Shown in pieces: positions 7,590 through 17,458 of a stretch of 64,000 nucleotides of DNA. The position numbers and the translations under genes were made by a program. How positions within the stretch are numbered: the stretch's first letter is position 1; each line of letters opens with the position of its first letter. The stretch is from Woeseia sp034521225. GTDB lineage: Bacteria > Pseudomonadota > Gammaproteobacteria > Steroidobacterales > Woeseiaceae. The notes beneath the pieces are model-generated. The model had not been told where the DNA came from. It did no database searches and saw nothing but the letters and a program-made list of their open reading frames with translations. Location of the stretch: the NCBI GenBank assembly GCA_034521225.1, contig JAXHMR010000002.1:248001-312000 (forward strand), in the 5' to 3' direction.

Positions 7590-8675
7590 ATGCTGGAGCG
7601 CGGACGCAGACCCGCCATCGTAATGCTTGCCGTCCTGGCGCTGGTCGCCGGCTGCGAGCCGGCAACCGACCAGGCCGCCGAGGCATCGCACAAAGTCGAC
7701 GCGTTGTTCGCGCCGTTCACCGAGGGCCGGCAACCCGGCGCGGCCGTGATGGTCATCCGCAACGGCAAAGTCGTTCACCAGGCCGGCTACGGTTACGCGG
7801 ACCTCGATACGGGCACGCCCATCACGCCGCAGTCCGCGTTTCGCCTGGCGTCGGTATCCAAGCAGTTCACGGCCATGGCAATCGTTGCGCTCGCCGAGGA
7901 CGGCGTGCTCGACTACGACGACCCGGTCAGCGACTGGCTGCCCGCGCTGTCGGCTTACGACGGCGTGACGATCCGTCACCTGCTGTCGCACACCGGCGGC
8001 TACCCGGATTACTACGACATCCTGGACACCAGCCGCGGCATGCCCACGACCGCCGACGCGATGACCCACCTCGCCGCCATCGGCGAACCGGTGTTTCCGC
8101 CCGGTGAGCGCTACGAGTACAGCAACCCCGGCTACGAAATGCTGGCGCTCATCGTCGAGGCAGCCTCCGGCAAGGACTTCGCAACGTTCATGCGGGAACG
8201 GGTCTTCGATCCGGCCGGCATGCCCGGCGCGCGCATCTTCGACGAGACCGAACCGGAGCTGCCGACGCGCGTCATCGGCTACGACGCGGAGGGGGCGAAC
8301 TTCGTCGAGAACGATTACGACCCCCTCAATCACATCGTCGGCTCCGGCGGCACGTATGCATCGCTGGACGACTTTTACGGCTGGGACAGGGCGCTCGACA
8401 GCGATGCCATCGTCTCGCAGGCGGCAATCGCGGAAGCGTTCACGCCCGTCGCCCTGAACAACGGCGAGTCGACGGGCTACGGCTTCGGCTGGACGATCGA
8501 CGACTACAGGGGAATGCGCCGGGTGCGCCACGGCGGCAGCTGGGTCGGGTTTCGCACGCACATCGCGCGCTACCCGGACGACGCCTTGTCGATCGTCGTC
8601 CTGACCAACCGCAGCGACGGGGCGCCGGAACGTTACATCGACCCGCTCACTGACATCTACCTCGGAACAGAATGA
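7590..8675 (+). CDS. Beta-lactamase-family serine hydrolase (class C/EstB-like), lipoprotein
   Basis: A 361-residue protein with a lipoprotein signal (LAVLALVAGC, lipidated Cys22) and a class C beta-lactamase/penicillin-binding-protein-like fold. The catalytic SxxK is S88-V-S-K91, the YxN motif is in YEYSNPGYE, and the third motif is HGG in VRHGGSWVG. Families of this type include esterases, D-aminopeptidases and cell-wall-related hydrolases, so antibiotic hydrolysis should not be assumed. GGGGAGGG sits about nine bases before ATG 7590. The stop overlaps the start of the DUF5916 gene (ATGA), suggesting coupled translation and a two-gene operon. Confidence 0.9.
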   Translation: MLERGRRPAIVMLAVLALVAGCEPATDQAAEASHKVDALFAPFTEGRQPGAAVMVIRNGKVVHQAGYGYADLDTGTPITPQSAFRLASVSKQFTAMAIVALAEDGVLDYDDPVSDWLPALSAYDGVTIRHLLSHTGGYPDYYDILDTSRGMPTTADAMTHLAAIGEPVFPPGERYEYSNPGYEMLALIVEAASGKDFATFMRERVFDPAGMPGARIFDETEPELPTRVIGYDAEGANFVENDYDPLNHIVGSGGTYASLDDFYGWDRALDSDAIVSQAAIAEAFTPVALNNGESTGYGFGWTIDDYRGMRRVRHGGSWVGFRTHIARYPDDALSIVVLTNRSDGAPERYIDPLTDIYLGTE

Positions 8676-10855
8676 AACGAGCTGACGTTGCCGGTGCCGC
8701 CCGGCGGATTCTGCGCCTCGCCTGCCTTGCCGCGCTGCCGATGCACGTGCCGGCACCGGCCAGCGCGCAAGCCGCGGAACCGAAAAGTATCCAGGCCGTT
8801 TTCACGGCCAGTCCGCCGACCCTGGACGGCCGCCTCGACGACCCCGTCTGGCAGACAGCCGCGGTCGTCGACGACCTGCACACGGTGGTGCCGACCGAAT
8901 ACACACCGCCTTCCGAGCACTCGTTGATCCGCGTGCTGTACGGACGCGACGCGCTGTATTTCGCCGCGCGTTTCTTCGACAGCGAACCGGACAAGGTGTC
9001 CGCCAGGGTCCTGCGGCAAGGCGATTTTTCCTGGGGCGAAGACGGCTTCTCGGTCATTCTCGACCCGTACAACCAGGGGCGCAGCGGCTACATATTCGAC
9101 CTCAACCCGAATGGCGTCCGCACCCAGGCGCTCTACAACAACGTGACGGAACAGAACTGGCAGTGGCAGGCCATCTGGCGCGGGGCGGCGCGCCGGGACG
9201 ACCAGGGCTGGACCGCGGAGGTCGCCATACCGTTCAAGACGCTGTCGTTCGACCCCGACAACGAAACCTGGGGCATCAACTTCATACGCTGGCTCGGGCG
9301 CCGCAACGAACGCTTCGGCTGGGTGTCGCACAACCGCGAACAGAATCCCGCCAACTCCGGACAGCTCACGGGCCTGACCGGCATCGAGTCGGGCATCGGC
9401 CTCGACGTCGTTCCCGGGATCCGGATGGCGCGAATCGACGACGAAACGGTGTCGGGGACGGAGACGCTCGTTGAGCCGTCGCTCGACGTGTTCTACAAGG
9501 TAACGCCGACGCTCACCGCAGCGCTCACCGTCAACACGGACTTCTCCGGCACGACCGCGGACGCACGCCGCGTGAACCTGACGCGATTCGACCTGTTCTT
9601 TCCCGAGCAGCGCAAATTCTTTCTGCAGGACGCCGACATCTTCGAATTCGGGCGCATCGGCAACGAGAACGGCAAGCCGTTCTTTTCGCGGCGCATCGGC
9701 CTCGGCAGCGACGGCGCGGCGCTCGACATCGATGCCGGCGCCAAGGTGACGGGGCGGGCCGGTCCGTTCGATATCGGCGTACTCGGCGTCCGGCAGGAAA
9801 CCGCGGACCGGCTGGACACAACCGAGCTGATGGTCGCGCGCGTCGCCGCGAACGTACTGGACGAATCCAGCGTCGGCGTGATCGCCACGCACGGCAACCC
9901 GGTGGCGGACGTCGGCAACAGCCTGGTCGGCGCCGACTTTCGTTACCTGAATACGCAGTTCAGCCGCGACCGGACACTGGTGGGATCGCTCTGGTACCAG
10001 CACACCGACACCGATGGCGTGGCCGGCGAGTCGGCCGCATTCGGTACCGGGTTTTCCGTGCCGGCGCGCCGCGGCTGGCAGGCGAGCATCGGCGCAAGCG
10101 AAATCCAGCGCAACTACAATCCGGCGCTGGGCTTCGCCAACCGCACCGGCATTCGCCAGTACGAAGCCGAGCTCGGGTACAACTGGCGGCCGCTCGGCTC
10201 CTGGCTGCGCTCCGTCACCAGCGAAGTCGCCCTCTGGCGCGTGGACGCCATCGACGGTGGCCTCGAATCACAGGACCTGCGCATCGGGCTGTTCGAGTTC
10301 GAGAACCAGGCGGCCGACCACCTGAGAGGTGACTACCACCTGCGTCGCGAACGGCTGCTCGCACCGTTCGAGATAGCGGCAGGCGTCGTCATTCCCGCGG
10401 GCGATTACTCGTTCGAGACCGCTTGCATCGGCACCGCCAGCGGGGAACACCGCGTCCTGTCGGGCAAGGTCAGCGCATGCGGCGGCGACTTTTACGACGG
10501 CACGCGCACCGAGACGAACGTCGACCTGGTGTGGCGGCCGAGCCCGCACCTGCGCATGGGCGCCGGCTTCGAATGGAATGACATCGCGCTCGCGAATGGC
10601 GCCTTCATCACGCGGCTTGCCCGGCTGCGGGCCGACATCGCGTTCACGGCCACGTGGTACTGGGAAAACCTGGTGCAATACGACAACGTCTCCGAGACGA
10701 TCGGCGTCAACAGCATCCTGCGCTGGGTGCCCGAAGCGGGCCGCGAGATGGTGTTCGTCATGAACCGGCAGGTCGAGGATTTCGACCGTGACAATCGCTT
10801 TGATGCGCTGTATTCCGAGCTGCGCTTCAAACTGGGATATACGATACGTTTCTGA
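8672..10855 (+). CDS. DUF5916 outer-membrane protein with N-terminal CBM9-like domain
   Basis: A 727-residue exported protein (signal peptide ending PASAQA). Residues ~40-220 resemble a carbohydrate-binding family 9 domain: DGRLDDPVWQTA, LYFAARFFDSEP, DGFSVILDPYNQGRSGYIFDLNPNG and TAEVAIPFKTLSF. The rest is DUF5916, typified by NFIRWLGRRNERFGW, FFPEQRKFFLQDADIFEFG and a C-terminal beta-rich half ending in a phenylalanine (LGYTIRF*), the terminal residue typical of outer-membrane beta-barrels. Function is unestablished; members are common in Gammaproteobacteria and Bacteroidetes that degrade polymers. Coupled to the upstream serine hydrolase by an ATGA overlap. Confidence 0.88.
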   Translation: MKRADVAGAARRILRLACLAALPMHVPAPASAQAAEPKSIQAVFTASPPTLDGRLDDPVWQTAAVVDDLHTVVPTEYTPPSEHSLIRVLYGRDALYFAARFFDSEPDKVSARVLRQGDFSWGEDGFSVILDPYNQGRSGYIFDLNPNGVRTQALYNNVTEQNWQWQAIWRGAARRDDQGWTAEVAIPFKTLSFDPDNETWGINFIRWLGRRNERFGWVSHNREQNPANSGQLTGLTGIESGIGLDVVPGIRMARIDDETVSGTETLVEPSLDVFYKVTPTLTAALTVNTDFSGTTADARRVNLTRFDLFFPEQRKFFLQDADIFEFGRIGNENGKPFFSRRIGLGSDGAALDIDAGAKVTGRAGPFDIGVLGVRQETADRLDTTELMVARVAANVLDESSVGVIATHGNPVADVGNSLVGADFRYLNTQFSRDRTLVGSLWYQHTDTDGVAGESAAFGTGFSVPARRGWQASIGASEIQRNYNPALGFANRTGIRQYEAELGYNWRPLGSWLRSVTSEVALWRVDAIDGGLESQDLRIGLFEFENQAADHLRGDYHLRRERLLAPFEIAAGVVIPAGDYSFETACIGTASGEHRVLSGKVSACGGDFYDGTRTETNVDLVWRPSPHLRMGAGFEWNDIALANGAFITRLARLRADIAFTATWYWENLVQYDNVSETIGVNSILRWVPEAGREMVFVMNRQVEDFDRDNRFDALYSELRFKLGYTIRF

Positions 10856-11266
10856 GCGGACTGCGAGAACTCCATGAATTCGACGAGGATGACGGCGCAA
10901 CTGTTGCTTGCGCGGCAACAGGTATAGGCCTCTGCAGTGGCTTTGCCAGCGGTAAGCGTTCAGGCCCGAAAGAATTTCGTGGAAGGCTTTGACATCGAAG
11001 CTGTCATTAAACGAGCCAAATCTCGGGCATCACTGGCAATTATCGGCTCACTGCCAGAGCGTTAGCCGACCTCGGTGCCATCGCCAACTTGCAGGATGAC
11101 CGCTTTGACACTACGGCATCGGTAGCCAGCATCGACGCTCCAGGATCCTCGTCGCCTGCCACGCTACGTCACGCATCCACCGTCAAGCCCGGCCAAACTC
11201 ACGATGTGGTAAAGCGGCAGCGGACGCCCGGCCACTGGCGCTAGACTCTGCGCGGCTTTGTGGAGA
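10856..11266. other. Intergenic region without a recognised gene
   Basis: About 410 bases between the DUF5916 and MATE genes. Short frames (for example one reading GNYRLTARALADLGAIANLQ near 11030-11095) have coding-like composition but are broken by stops and match no family I can name with confidence. This may be a decayed gene. No promoter, terminator or repeat stood out. Confidence 0.35.
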
Positions 11267-12736
11267 ATGTCATTGTCAGCACGTCCCGACAACGCAGGCA
11301 TGAATCGGGAGGTACGAACTCTTTTTTCGATCAGCCTGCCACTCGTCGTGGCGTACCTCGGCGAAATGGGCATGATGATCACCGACATGATCATCGTAGG
11401 CCGTCTTGGCAGCGACGAGCTGGCTGCGGTTGGACTCACTGCCGACTGGTTTTACGTCTTGCTGCTCATCGGAATGGGAACGGTATCGATCGTCGGAGTC
11501 CTGGTAGCGCAAAGTCTCGGCTCCGGCGATCGAATGGGCATTACCAATGCGGTAGAGCAGGGGATGATCGCGGCGACGATCATGAGCATCCCGGTCATGC
11601 TCGCTGTCTGGTACCTCGGACCCGCGCTGCGACTGGCTGAGCAGGACGCCAATGTCGTCAGGCTCATTACCGCTTACGCGCAGCCGCTGACGGCTGGCGT
11701 ATTGCCGGTCCTTTGGTTCACTGTCCTCAGAAATTACCTGAGTGCTGTCGCCAAGGCATCCGCAGTCGTGACCATTACGTTTGGTGCGCTGCTGCTGAAC
11801 CTGGCGCTCAACTACGCACTGGTGTATGGCAAATTCGGGCTGCCGGCGCTCGGCGTCGTGGGTGCAGGTATTGGCACGTCGATCGTCAACTGGACCATTT
11901 TTGGTCTTTTGGCGGGGCACGTCATCGTCGCGAAGCGCTTTGCGATGTATCGGCCCCGGTTGGTTCCACGACGAATCGATCTCGCTGTACTGCGCGACAT
12001 TTTCTCGCTCGGGCTGCCGATTACTGCCGCGCAGCTGCTTGGCGCCGGCATGTTCACGGTGAGTGCCGTCCTGATTGGCATACTCGGCGCGGATTACCTC
12101 GCGGCGCAGCAGATTGTCTACACGGTCATCTATGTTGCGCTTAGCACGTCCCTGGCAATAGGCGATGCGGTACGGGTCCGCGTCGCCTATGGTATCGGGG
12201 CGCGGTCCATCGATGCCGTGCGCTCCTCGACGCTAATCGGCCTCAGCATGGCAGCGGCGGTAACTGTTTTCGCTTCCGCCGCACTCTGGCTTTTTCCCGA
12301 ACTTATTGTCAGCATCTTCCTCGATACCGATGCCCTCGCCAATGCCGGAGTGCTGCTGCTCGCTGTGAATTTGTCCGTGTACGCTGGCCTGTTCCAGGTA
12401 TTTGACGGCGTCCTGATTGTCCTGGCAAATGCCCTTCGAGGGCTGCGAGACACCCGGTCGCCGATGTGGATCGGACTGTTTGGCTACTGGGTCGTCGGTA
12501 TCGGCACGGGCGCGATACTGTGCTTCCCACTGGAGTTCGGCGCAGTGGGCCTGTGGTGGGGCCTGATCCTCGGACCGGTTACCGGGAATATCCTGATGGC
12601 CGCCAGGTACCGCCGCCGCCTTGCGGAAGCAGCCGGTCTGCAGGAGCGAACAATGGCCGGAACCGCAGGCTGTGCTAAATCAGGGCGACGTCCGCCGGCG
12701 GAATCGATTGGGCATGCTCGAAGGTTGGGCGATTGA
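11267..12736 (+). CDS. MATE-family efflux transporter (NorM-like)
   Basis: A polytopic protein of 489 residues with the two-fold repeat of about 12 transmembrane helices of MATE transporters. The first helix reads LFSISLPLVVAYLGEMGMMITDMIIVGRLG and the equivalent in the second half starts LRDIFSLGLPITAAQLLGAG. These proteins export cationic compounds using H+ or Na+ gradients. ATG 11267 is chosen although its ribosome binding site is weak; ATG 11300 (MNREVR) is an alternative only 11 codons later. No linked regulator is seen, so the substrate is unknown. Confidence 0.9.
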   Translation: MSLSARPDNAGMNREVRTLFSISLPLVVAYLGEMGMMITDMIIVGRLGSDELAAVGLTADWFYVLLLIGMGTVSIVGVLVAQSLGSGDRMGITNAVEQGMIAATIMSIPVMLAVWYLGPALRLAEQDANVVRLITAYAQPLTAGVLPVLWFTVLRNYLSAVAKASAVVTITFGALLLNLALNYALVYGKFGLPALGVVGAGIGTSIVNWTIFGLLAGHVIVAKRFAMYRPRLVPRRIDLAVLRDIFSLGLPITAAQLLGAGMFTVSAVLIGILGADYLAAQQIVYTVIYVALSTSLAIGDAVRVRVAYGIGARSIDAVRSSTLIGLSMAAAVTVFASAALWLFPELIVSIFLDTDALANAGVLLLAVNLSVYAGLFQVFDGVLIVLANALRGLRDTRSPMWIGLFGYWVVGIGTGAILCFPLEFGAVGLWWGLILGPVTGNILMAARYRRRLAEAAGLQERTMAGTAGCAKSGRRPPAESIGHARRLGD

Positions 12737-12767
12737 AGGTTCGCTGGCGCGAATCAGTCTTCAGCCT

Positions 12768-12971
12768 TTACACCAATGATCCAGCGGCGGTAGTGCACAC
12801 GACGTAGACGGTGTCGTTGTCGGCCGCCATGTTGTAGGGCCGTGAACGCTCCGTGGGCGAGGGAATCAGGTCCGCCTTGCGCGAATCGACCAAGAGTCCG
12901 ATGTGCGCCCCGATAATGGCCCGGCACCCATCGACCGAATGTTCGTGTCCAAACACGGTCCGGCAGGTCAA
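12768..12971 (-). CDS. Unrecognised small ORF or gene fragment
   Basis: A 67-codon minus-strand frame with GC-rich third positions like the neighbouring real genes. It reads HIGLLVDSRKADLIPSPTE and YNMAADNDTVYVVCTTAAGS, which resembles part of a beta-rich domain. It may be the remnant of a longer gene, because nothing joins it on either side. It occupies most of the 320-base gap between the MATE and TPR genes; the rest holds a TATAAT at 13036-13041 that could serve as the -10 for the TPR gene. Confidence 0.3.
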   Translation of the reverse strand: MTCRTVFGHEHSVDGCRAIIGAHIGLLVDSRKADLIPSPTERSRPYNMAADNDTVYVVCTTAAGSLV

Positions 12972-13058
12972 GCTGACCGGTTGCGGCGGCGGCGATTCAT
13001 GCCGGCGCCAGTATCAGCATCGTCCGCGGCCACTCTATAATAAGGGCGGCGACGGCGT

Positions 13059-15389
13059 ATGCCGAAGGCGGTAGGTATGGGCGAGAGGCAGCCGGATTCC
13101 GGCTTTTTCAGGGAACTGACACGTCGGCGGGTATTCCGCTCCGCGGCCGCCTACGCCGTCGTTGCCTGGGTCGCCGTTCAGGCGGGATCTATCGTATTCC
13201 CCGCCTTCGACGCTCCGGTCTGGGCGATGCGTGCGCTCATAATCGTCTGCATTGTCGGCTTCCCGCCGGCGATGCTGATTGCATGGTCGGTCGACATCGG
13301 CGGCGAGGGTATTACGCGGACGCCGGAATCCGGTTACTCGCGGCACCGCGGCATGTGGCCGAAGTTGACGATGGTGCTCGCGTCGGCAGCGATCTCGTGC
13401 GCGGCGCTTTTCTGGGTCTGGGACGACTACATCGTGCAGCGCGGCGCCCGCCCGGCGCTCCCGGCGCCCGGCAACGAGTTGGTCGTCGCCGTGCAGCCCG
13501 CGCGCCAGCTCGCCGGTGGAGACGAGATTGCATGGCTCGGCGATGGCATCGCCAACCTCCTGCGCAGCGAGCTCACCGAATCCCGGCACGTCATCGTCAT
13601 TTCGCAGATGCGCTGGCAGGCGCTGACGGCGGGCGTCACCGAGCGGGGTGAGATCAACGCACTTGCAAACCGCTTCGGCGTCGACTACCTGATCGACGGT
13701 GAGCTGTTCGAGACGCCGTCCGGCATCGTGCTGACGACGCACGTTGTCGATGTGCAGAATGGCGTTGAGCTCTTCAGCCCGCGGACAACCGGCCGCGACG
13801 TCGCTGCCATCATTGCGGGAGTGACGGAACTGGCGATCGGTATCAAGCAGGCGTTGCGCATTCCGCATCAGCAACAGGTCGGACTGTTCGAAGCTGATTT
13901 CGCGGTTGAGCACATTGACGCTTATGAAGCCAGCATTGCCGGCCTTGCCTATTTCGTCAACTTTGATTACCAGGCCGCGGAACGTGCGTTCCGAACGGCG
14001 CTGGAGATCGCCCCGGACTACCACGTCGCGCGCTTCCGGCTCGCTCAGGTGTACGAAGCAACCGGGCGCGCCGAACTGGCGCGCAGCACGCTGGACGAGA
14101 TACCAACGGAGCGCAACCTGCCGGAGCGTCTGCGCCTGTATGTCGAGGGCGCGAAAGCGTATTTCATCGCCGACAGGGACCCGGCGCGAGCGATCGAGAT
14201 CTACCGGGAGCTCGTCGCGCTCTATCCCTACGAAACGGAAGCCGGGCAGTTGCTCGCGGAAGCGTACTGGCTTGACTTCCAGGACGACGCTGCGATCGGC
14301 GAATTCCGGCGACTGGCCGAGATACACCCCTACGACCCGGTATCGTGGATGGCGCTCGGCGAACGCCTGCTCGACGTAGGGCGGCTCGAAGAGGCACGGC
14401 CCGCGCTCGAGCGCTATGCCGAAATGCAGCCTGAGGATGCTCACGCATTCGTGCTGCTCGGCAACCTCGCGTTGTTGCAGCAGGATTTCGCCAGCTCGGC
14501 TGCTCAGCACGAGCGCGCGCTCGAATTGAGGCCCGGTTTCCCGTTGGCGCGGCTTGGGCTCGCGCGCAGTTGTTATCTCGACGGCAGGATCGACGACGCA
14601 ATCGCGCTTTGGCAGGGGCTGGTCGACGATACCGCGGTCGCCCCGGGATACCGTATCGACGCGGCGTTTGATCTCTCCGGCGTGCTGCGTGGACGCGGAC
14701 AGTTCGCCGCGTCGCTCGCGCCCACCGAAACCCTGATGCCATTGATCCGCGAGGAGAACCTGCGCGTCGCCATGGCACTGTCTGAGCGCGCGTCGACGCT
14801 GTACGAGCTCGGCAGGGTCGACGAAGCGTTAGCATTGTTCGATGAACTACTGCCGACCGCGCCGCAACCTGCGACACGCTATTATTTTGCGGCGGGACTC
14901 ATTCAGTTCGCCACGACGCGCATCGATGCGCTACTTGCGACCATCGAAACACTCAATGACCTGCAGGAAGCGGACAGCCCTGTGCGAAGCGATGCCAAGG
15001 CGGCAGATTACCTTGCAGGTCTGCACGCACTGTCGGCCGGCGACACCGCGAGTGCACGGACACTTTTGCGTCGCGCCGTCGATGCTCCCGGCTACCAGTA
15101 CGCAATCTACCGCGTCGGGCTTGCGCAGTGCCTTTACGCAGCTGGCGAACACGAGGCCGCGGCTCTGATGGCGGCGGAAGCGTCGCGCGAACGCGATGCC
15201 GGTGACCCCAGGGTGGATCTGGAACTCGACCGCGCCCGGGCACTCCTGCTGCACGCCGAAATTGTCGCCGGGCTGGGACGGTCGCAACAAGCCCGCGAGG
15301 CCGCGCGCGAGTTTCTCGATCGCTGGCGAGACGCGCCGGCGGATCGCCCGGAGCGGCTTCGCGCCGAGGCGGTGCTCGCCGCGATCTGA
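13059..15389 (+). CDS. Membrane-anchored TPR-repeat protein
   Basis: A 776-residue protein. The N-terminal motif (FFRELTRRRVFRSAAAYAVVAWVAVQAG) with three transmembrane helices within the first ~130 residues is shared by TPR proteins and adenylate-cyclase-like proteins of marine Gammaproteobacteria. Residues ~145-270 resemble the TolB-N/FlgO-like domain (VVAVQPARQLAGGDE…WLGDGIANLLRSEL…GVDYLIDGEL). About ten TPR units follow to the C-terminus. It is probably a scaffold for protein interactions on the cytoplasmic or periplasmic membrane face. ATG 13077 (MGERQPD) is an alternative start with a better ribosome binding site. Confidence 0.85.
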   Translation: MPKAVGMGERQPDSGFFRELTRRRVFRSAAAYAVVAWVAVQAGSIVFPAFDAPVWAMRALIIVCIVGFPPAMLIAWSVDIGGEGITRTPESGYSRHRGMWPKLTMVLASAAISCAALFWVWDDYIVQRGARPALPAPGNELVVAVQPARQLAGGDEIAWLGDGIANLLRSELTESRHVIVISQMRWQALTAGVTERGEINALANRFGVDYLIDGELFETPSGIVLTTHVVDVQNGVELFSPRTTGRDVAAIIAGVTELAIGIKQALRIPHQQQVGLFEADFAVEHIDAYEASIAGLAYFVNFDYQAAERAFRTALEIAPDYHVARFRLAQVYEATGRAELARSTLDEIPTERNLPERLRLYVEGAKAYFIADRDPARAIEIYRELVALYPYETEAGQLLAEAYWLDFQDDAAIGEFRRLAEIHPYDPVSWMALGERLLDVGRLEEARPALERYAEMQPEDAHAFVLLGNLALLQQDFASSAAQHERALELRPGFPLARLGLARSCYLDGRIDDAIALWQGLVDDTAVAPGYRIDAAFDLSGVLRGRGQFAASLAPTETLMPLIREENLRVAMALSERASTLYELGRVDEALALFDELLPTAPQPATRYYFAAGLIQFATTRIDALLATIETLNDLQEADSPVRSDAKAADYLAGLHALSAGDTASARTLLRRAVDAPGYQYAIYRVGLAQCLYAAGEHEAAALMAAEASRERDAGDPRVDLELDRARALLLHAEIVAGLGRSQQAREAAREFLDRWRDAPADRPERLRAEAVLAAI

Positions 15390-15392
15390 CGG

Positions 15393-16709
15393 TCAGCGCG
15401 GTACGCGGCGCGACCGCGACGATCCGGACTTGCCGGAGCAGGCGAATGGCTCGCCGCTGGCACCGTCGCCATCGAGATCGTTGAAAATTACGGTGCGCGG
15501 CAGACACTTGATGTCCGGGCTTTCGGTCAGCAGGTTGTCGTGGCTCAGCGTGATCGTCATCTTTACTTCGTTCGATACGAGATGGTAGCCAGCCAGTTGC
15601 ACGTCGCGCGCGGTGAATTGACCGTCCTGGTCGAGATCGTGGATGTAATCCGGCGCTTCCCGCGCAACTATGACCGCACGTAGCGTCACGTCCACCGGGT
15701 AATAGGTCGACAGCAGCTCGTCATAGAATTCGTTCGCGAGTGGTGGTGGGTCGGTCTCTGTCGGGACGTCCGACATCAGGTGAAACGCGATAAGGTCGCC
15801 ACTGTCGACGCGGTGCAGGTAGTCGTAGCCCGCGTAGTCCGGATCGCCGAGCGACAGGTCGAAGATCGCAATCGGCTCGAACACGCCCGCCAGCGGATGG
15901 AGCGCTGCGGTAATCGCCGTTTGCCGGCGGCCGTCGAACACTTCTGCGGAGACCGTGTTAACGAGGCCGGCCAGGTTGCGGATCACCCCCGGCACGTGAT
16001 CGAAGCCTGTGTCGAAAACCCGCGCGCCGCCGACGTCGGCCATCAAAACCAGGCTCGCGAAATCGTCGTCTGCACCGTAGCCGTAGCCGTCCAGTTCCGG
16101 CCGTCCGGGATCGGAACTTGCGGGTCCACCCGTGCGCGGTCCTGCCGGCCGAATGCGTCCCCGGCTGTCCTCGAGGTACGGTGTGTTAAGTATCGTGTTC
16201 GGCACGTACTCGTCGTCGACCAGCCGCTCCTGGATGACGTCGTTGCCAGTCTGCGTGTTGTCGGGGAGTTCGAACGTATCGAACTTCTCGGTCTGCACCT
16301 GCAGCCAGATTTCGTCTTCGGGCCGGCCGGCACACGCCGGATCGAAAGCGGCAAGGCCGAAGTCGGCGACCAGCGACGCCAGGTTCAGGCAGTCGTCCTT
16401 GTCCTTCAGCACGAGCGCTTCGCGCTTGCGCGAGTCCGCGGTAGCGCTGGCCGCGAAACCCACCGCGGTGCGGCTTTCGAAACGCAGTGTCAACGGCCAT
16501 TGCACGGTCGGCAGGATGCCGAACTGATTGCGGTACTCCAGAGTGCGGATGCCGTGCCGGTAGCGTGTACGTGACCAGGTGGCTTCCGGCGTACTGATCG
16601 TCAGTCGTGCATCGCCGGGTCCGTTCTGGTGGTGACGGCCGGTCGCATCGGCCGGCGTCGCGGCGCAAAGGCACGCCGCCGCGATTAGTGGGAGGTATAC
16701 GCGTTTCAT
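15393..16709 (-). CDS. Secreted protein with calcium-loop-like motifs, unknown function
   Basis: A 438-residue protein with a classical signal peptide (MKRVYLPLIAAACLCAATPADA) and GGGGA before the start. Two Asp-rich loops, DLDQDGQFTARD and DLDGDGASGE, in the C-terminal quarter look like EF-hand/dockerin Ca2+ loops. Paired cysteines (DDCLNL, DPACAGR, IKCLPR, FACSGK) suggest disulfides and an extracytoplasmic location. No catalytic motif is recognised. It converges with the TPR gene, with only 3 bases between the two stops. Confidence 0.75.
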   Translation of the reverse strand: MKRVYLPLIAAACLCAATPADATGRHHQNGPGDARLTISTPEATWSRTRYRHGIRTLEYRNQFGILPTVQWPLTLRFESRTAVGFAASATADSRKREALVLKDKDDCLNLASLVADFGLAAFDPACAGRPEDEIWLQVQTEKFDTFELPDNTQTGNDVIQERLVDDEYVPNTILNTPYLEDSRGRIRPAGPRTGGPASSDPGRPELDGYGYGADDDFASLVLMADVGGARVFDTGFDHVPGVIRNLAGLVNTVSAEVFDGRRQTAITAALHPLAGVFEPIAIFDLSLGDPDYAGYDYLHRVDSGDLIAFHLMSDVPTETDPPPLANEFYDELLSTYYPVDVTLRAVIVAREAPDYIHDLDQDGQFTARDVQLAGYHLVSNEVKMTITLSHDNLLTESPDIKCLPRTVIFNDLDGDGASGEPFACSGKSGSSRSRRVPR

Positions 16710-17134
16710 TGTGAATCCCCTTTGGGTGCTTGCGCCGCTCACCAGTATCGCGGGGCGCTGGGCGTCAGGCAGTCGGCCAGGGCGGGCTGTCTGTGCGGAG
16801 GGCCGATTTTCCGATGCTCGGCCGCGTTTGTGCTGTTTTAGCCTAATATAGTCCTGATTCCGGCTGCCGCCAAACGACGCTGCGGTCGCGACGCGCCGGG
16901 CTGGCGCTGCTATTAGCCCGCCTGTCCGGATCTGCCGATAAAGTGCTCGCGGTTTGCGCATGGTTGCCGCGAAATATGGCGTCGTACCGGATTGGTTCAT
17001 CGTGTGGAAGCGAACAGACGGGGGTATCTGGCACGCTGACAATGGCGATCACTTCCTGGCGGTGATTCATTTTGTCGTCGGCGACGGTGCCCGGTGACAG
17101 TCCGGTTACTCGGGAGAACCCTTGGAGACTACGA
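16710..17134. other. Divergent intergenic region
   Basis: About 425 bases separate the divergently transcribed secreted-protein gene and the acidic repeat-protein gene. It should hold both promoters, but I see no palindrome, repeat or clear hexamer pair I would defend. Short ORFs crossing it have no recognisable product. Confidence 0.4.
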
Positions 17135-17458
17135 ATGAACAAACTTAAATCTATGAAGTACCCGATCGTTCTGATGTCGGCCTTTGCTATGGGAACATCC
17201 ATGGCGGCGGCAGATGATACAAAGTGCGATTGTCCATGCGACGATGCCAGCGCCAGTGTCAGTGCAGACAAGAACCAGGATCGATTCGGGGTTAGCAACT
17301 TGGATGATCGATACGGTGCCAGCAACACGGATAAGGACCAGGATCAATATGGCGCCAGCAACACGGATAAAGACCAGGATAAATACAGTGCTGCCAACGC
17401 CGATAAAGATCAGGATCGATACGGAGCCGCCAATTCGGATAATGACCAGGATCGATAA
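17135..17458 (+). CDS. Exported acidic protein with 12-residue tandem repeats
   Basis: A 107-residue protein with a signal peptide (YPIVLMSAFAMGTSMAAA), then a Cys pair (CDCPCDD) and four near-identical 12-residue repeats of the form D(R/Q/K)Y(G/S)A(S/A)N(T/A/S)D(K/N)DQ. The DNA repeats have a 36-base period. GGAG lies before ATG 17135. The Asp-rich repeats could bind cations, but this is speculation. The frame stops just where a PRC-barrel segment begins in another frame, so the gene may originally have continued into it. Confidence 0.65.
   Translation: MNKLKSMKYPIVLMSAFAMGTSMAAADDTKCDCPCDDASASVSADKNQDRFGVSNLDDRYGASNTDKDQDQYGASNTDKDQDKYSAANADKDQDRYGAANSDNDQDR

Noticed and set aside
7590..8675. 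True antibiotic-resistance beta-lactamase
   Set aside because: The motifs only define the serine hydrolase superfamily; the lipoprotein form and DUF5916 partner do not indicate a resistance gene.
7395..10003. Very long minus-strand ORFs (453 and 448 codons) opposite the serine hydrolase and DUF5916 genes
   Set aside because: Arg/Val/Gly-rich sequence without domains, mirroring GC-rich codons of the plus-strand genes whose motifs are clear.
11030..11220. Fic-like or other gene fragment (GNYRLTARALADL…)
   Set aside because: A short suggestive stretch only, with stops on both sides and no second motif.
13035..14510. 491-codon minus-strand ORF over the TPR gene
   Set aside because: Shadow frame; the plus strand has well-formed TPR repeats and a membrane anchor.
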